DNA of 64,000 bases from Cyanobacterium stanieri PCC 7202. Its GTDB lineage: Bacteria > Cyanobacteriota > Cyanobacteriia > Cyanobacteriales > Cyanobacteriaceae. A model generated the notes under the pieces. The model was not told the origin of the DNA. It did no database searches and was given only the letters and a program-made list of their open reading frames with translations. The stretch covers positions 1,736,001 to 1,800,000 of the forward strand of contig CP003940.1 of NCBI GenBank assembly GCA_000317655.1. Direction: 5' to 3'. Positions within the stretch are counted from its first letter, which is position 1, and every line of letters begins with the position of its first letter. A program made the translations under genes and the position numbers. Positions 63,740 to 64,000 of this stretch are shown one piece after another.

Positions 63740-64000
63740 TTAAAGGGCGATCGCACTTAACCGTAAATCAGGATGATCAGCTGCTACCTGATTAATATTC
63801 CAATCGTTCTTAAATAATAATACAGGACGATCAAGAGCATCCTTAACCACCATAGTATTAAACAAACGACCCACCTTTTCAAGGGCTTCCCAACCATCTA
63901 CCACCCAACGGGCAGCCCCATAGGGCATCGGCTCAAGCCTAGAATCCACATTATACTCATTCAAGAGGCGATGTTGTACCACCTCAAATTGTAACTGCCC
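63740..64000 (-). CDS. prfC: Peptide chain release factor 3 (partial, C-terminal end)
   Basis: The window contains the last 86 codons of a minus-strand gene whose start lies beyond the right edge. The visible frame reads [40 protein letters not shown] and [20 protein letters not shown], ending LSAIAL. This is the C-terminal domain of RF3, the GTPase that removes RF1 and RF2 from ribosomes after peptide release. The motif FEVVQHRL and the ARWV segment distinguish it from elongation factor G. Confidence 0.92.
   Translation of the reverse strand, partial: GQLQFEVVQHRLLNEYNVDSRLEPMPYGAARWVVDGWEALEKVGRLFNTMVVKDALDRPVLLFKNDWNINQVAADHPDLRLSAIAL

Overview
The window is a low-GC cyanobacterial chromosome segment. 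The evidence is a complete kaiABC clock cluster, zeta-carotene desaturase, NDH-1 subunit NdhD, System II cytochrome c assembly (CcsA), SufR, a CrhR-type RNA helicase, a UppP-like protein, and many copies of the HIP1 octamer GCGATCGC both in and between genes. Low GC and the gene types suggest a unicellular Cyanobacterium/Geminocystis-like relative, but that placement is an impression and was not computed.

Layout. 1-8800: a partial DUF7219 gene, ssb, exopolysaccharide genes (GT4, a priming sugar transferase, a WecG/TagA-type transferase), a Ser/Thr kinase, an iron-type ABC ATPase, DUF427, a YrdC/Sua5 protein and fabD. 8950-11910: kaiA, kaiB, kaiC, closed by a terminator. 12140-21840: an unknown protein, a UppP-like protein, rimO, crhR, a TM2 protein, an HTH protein, carA, cobD and HU. 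22240-29140: succinate-semialdehyde dehydrogenase, sufR with a readable operator, GT2, an SLH protein and PBP2. 29409-31085: an intact-looking IS200/IS605 element (tnpA plus tnpB). 31180-36210: ccsA, a PIN/TRAM protein, an ABC-2 permease and moeB-rhodanese. 36338-40048: purL interrupted by an in-frame intein of 477 residues with a LAGLIDADG endonuclease. 40045-56790: mostly housekeeping genes (pentapeptide proteins, cysteine desulfurase, CHRD, crtQ, GerMN, DUF2993, ilvE, era, an M50 protease, a Bax-inhibitor protein, ndhD, phoH). 56841-61990: a tightly overlapping three-gene operon of large proteins I cannot assign to any family. 62514-64000: a TPR/HEAT membrane protein and the 3' end of prfC.

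Two themes run across the window. First, short dispersed repeats (about 80-240 bp, with inverted termini such as CTGAGTTCGGGATAA) sit at the ends of genes, often ending exactly at or within a few bases of a stop codon and often between convergent genes. They may serve as bidirectional terminators or be MITE-like elements. Second, convergent gene pairs without such a repeat are packed so tightly that their stop codons overlap (2779-2782, 17854-17857, 40045-40048).

The observations most worth following are the purL intein, the unassigned three-gene operon at 56841-61990, the SufR operator lying away from any suf gene in view, the stop-codon-abutting repeat family, and a UppP-like protein lacking the usual second catalytic glutamate.
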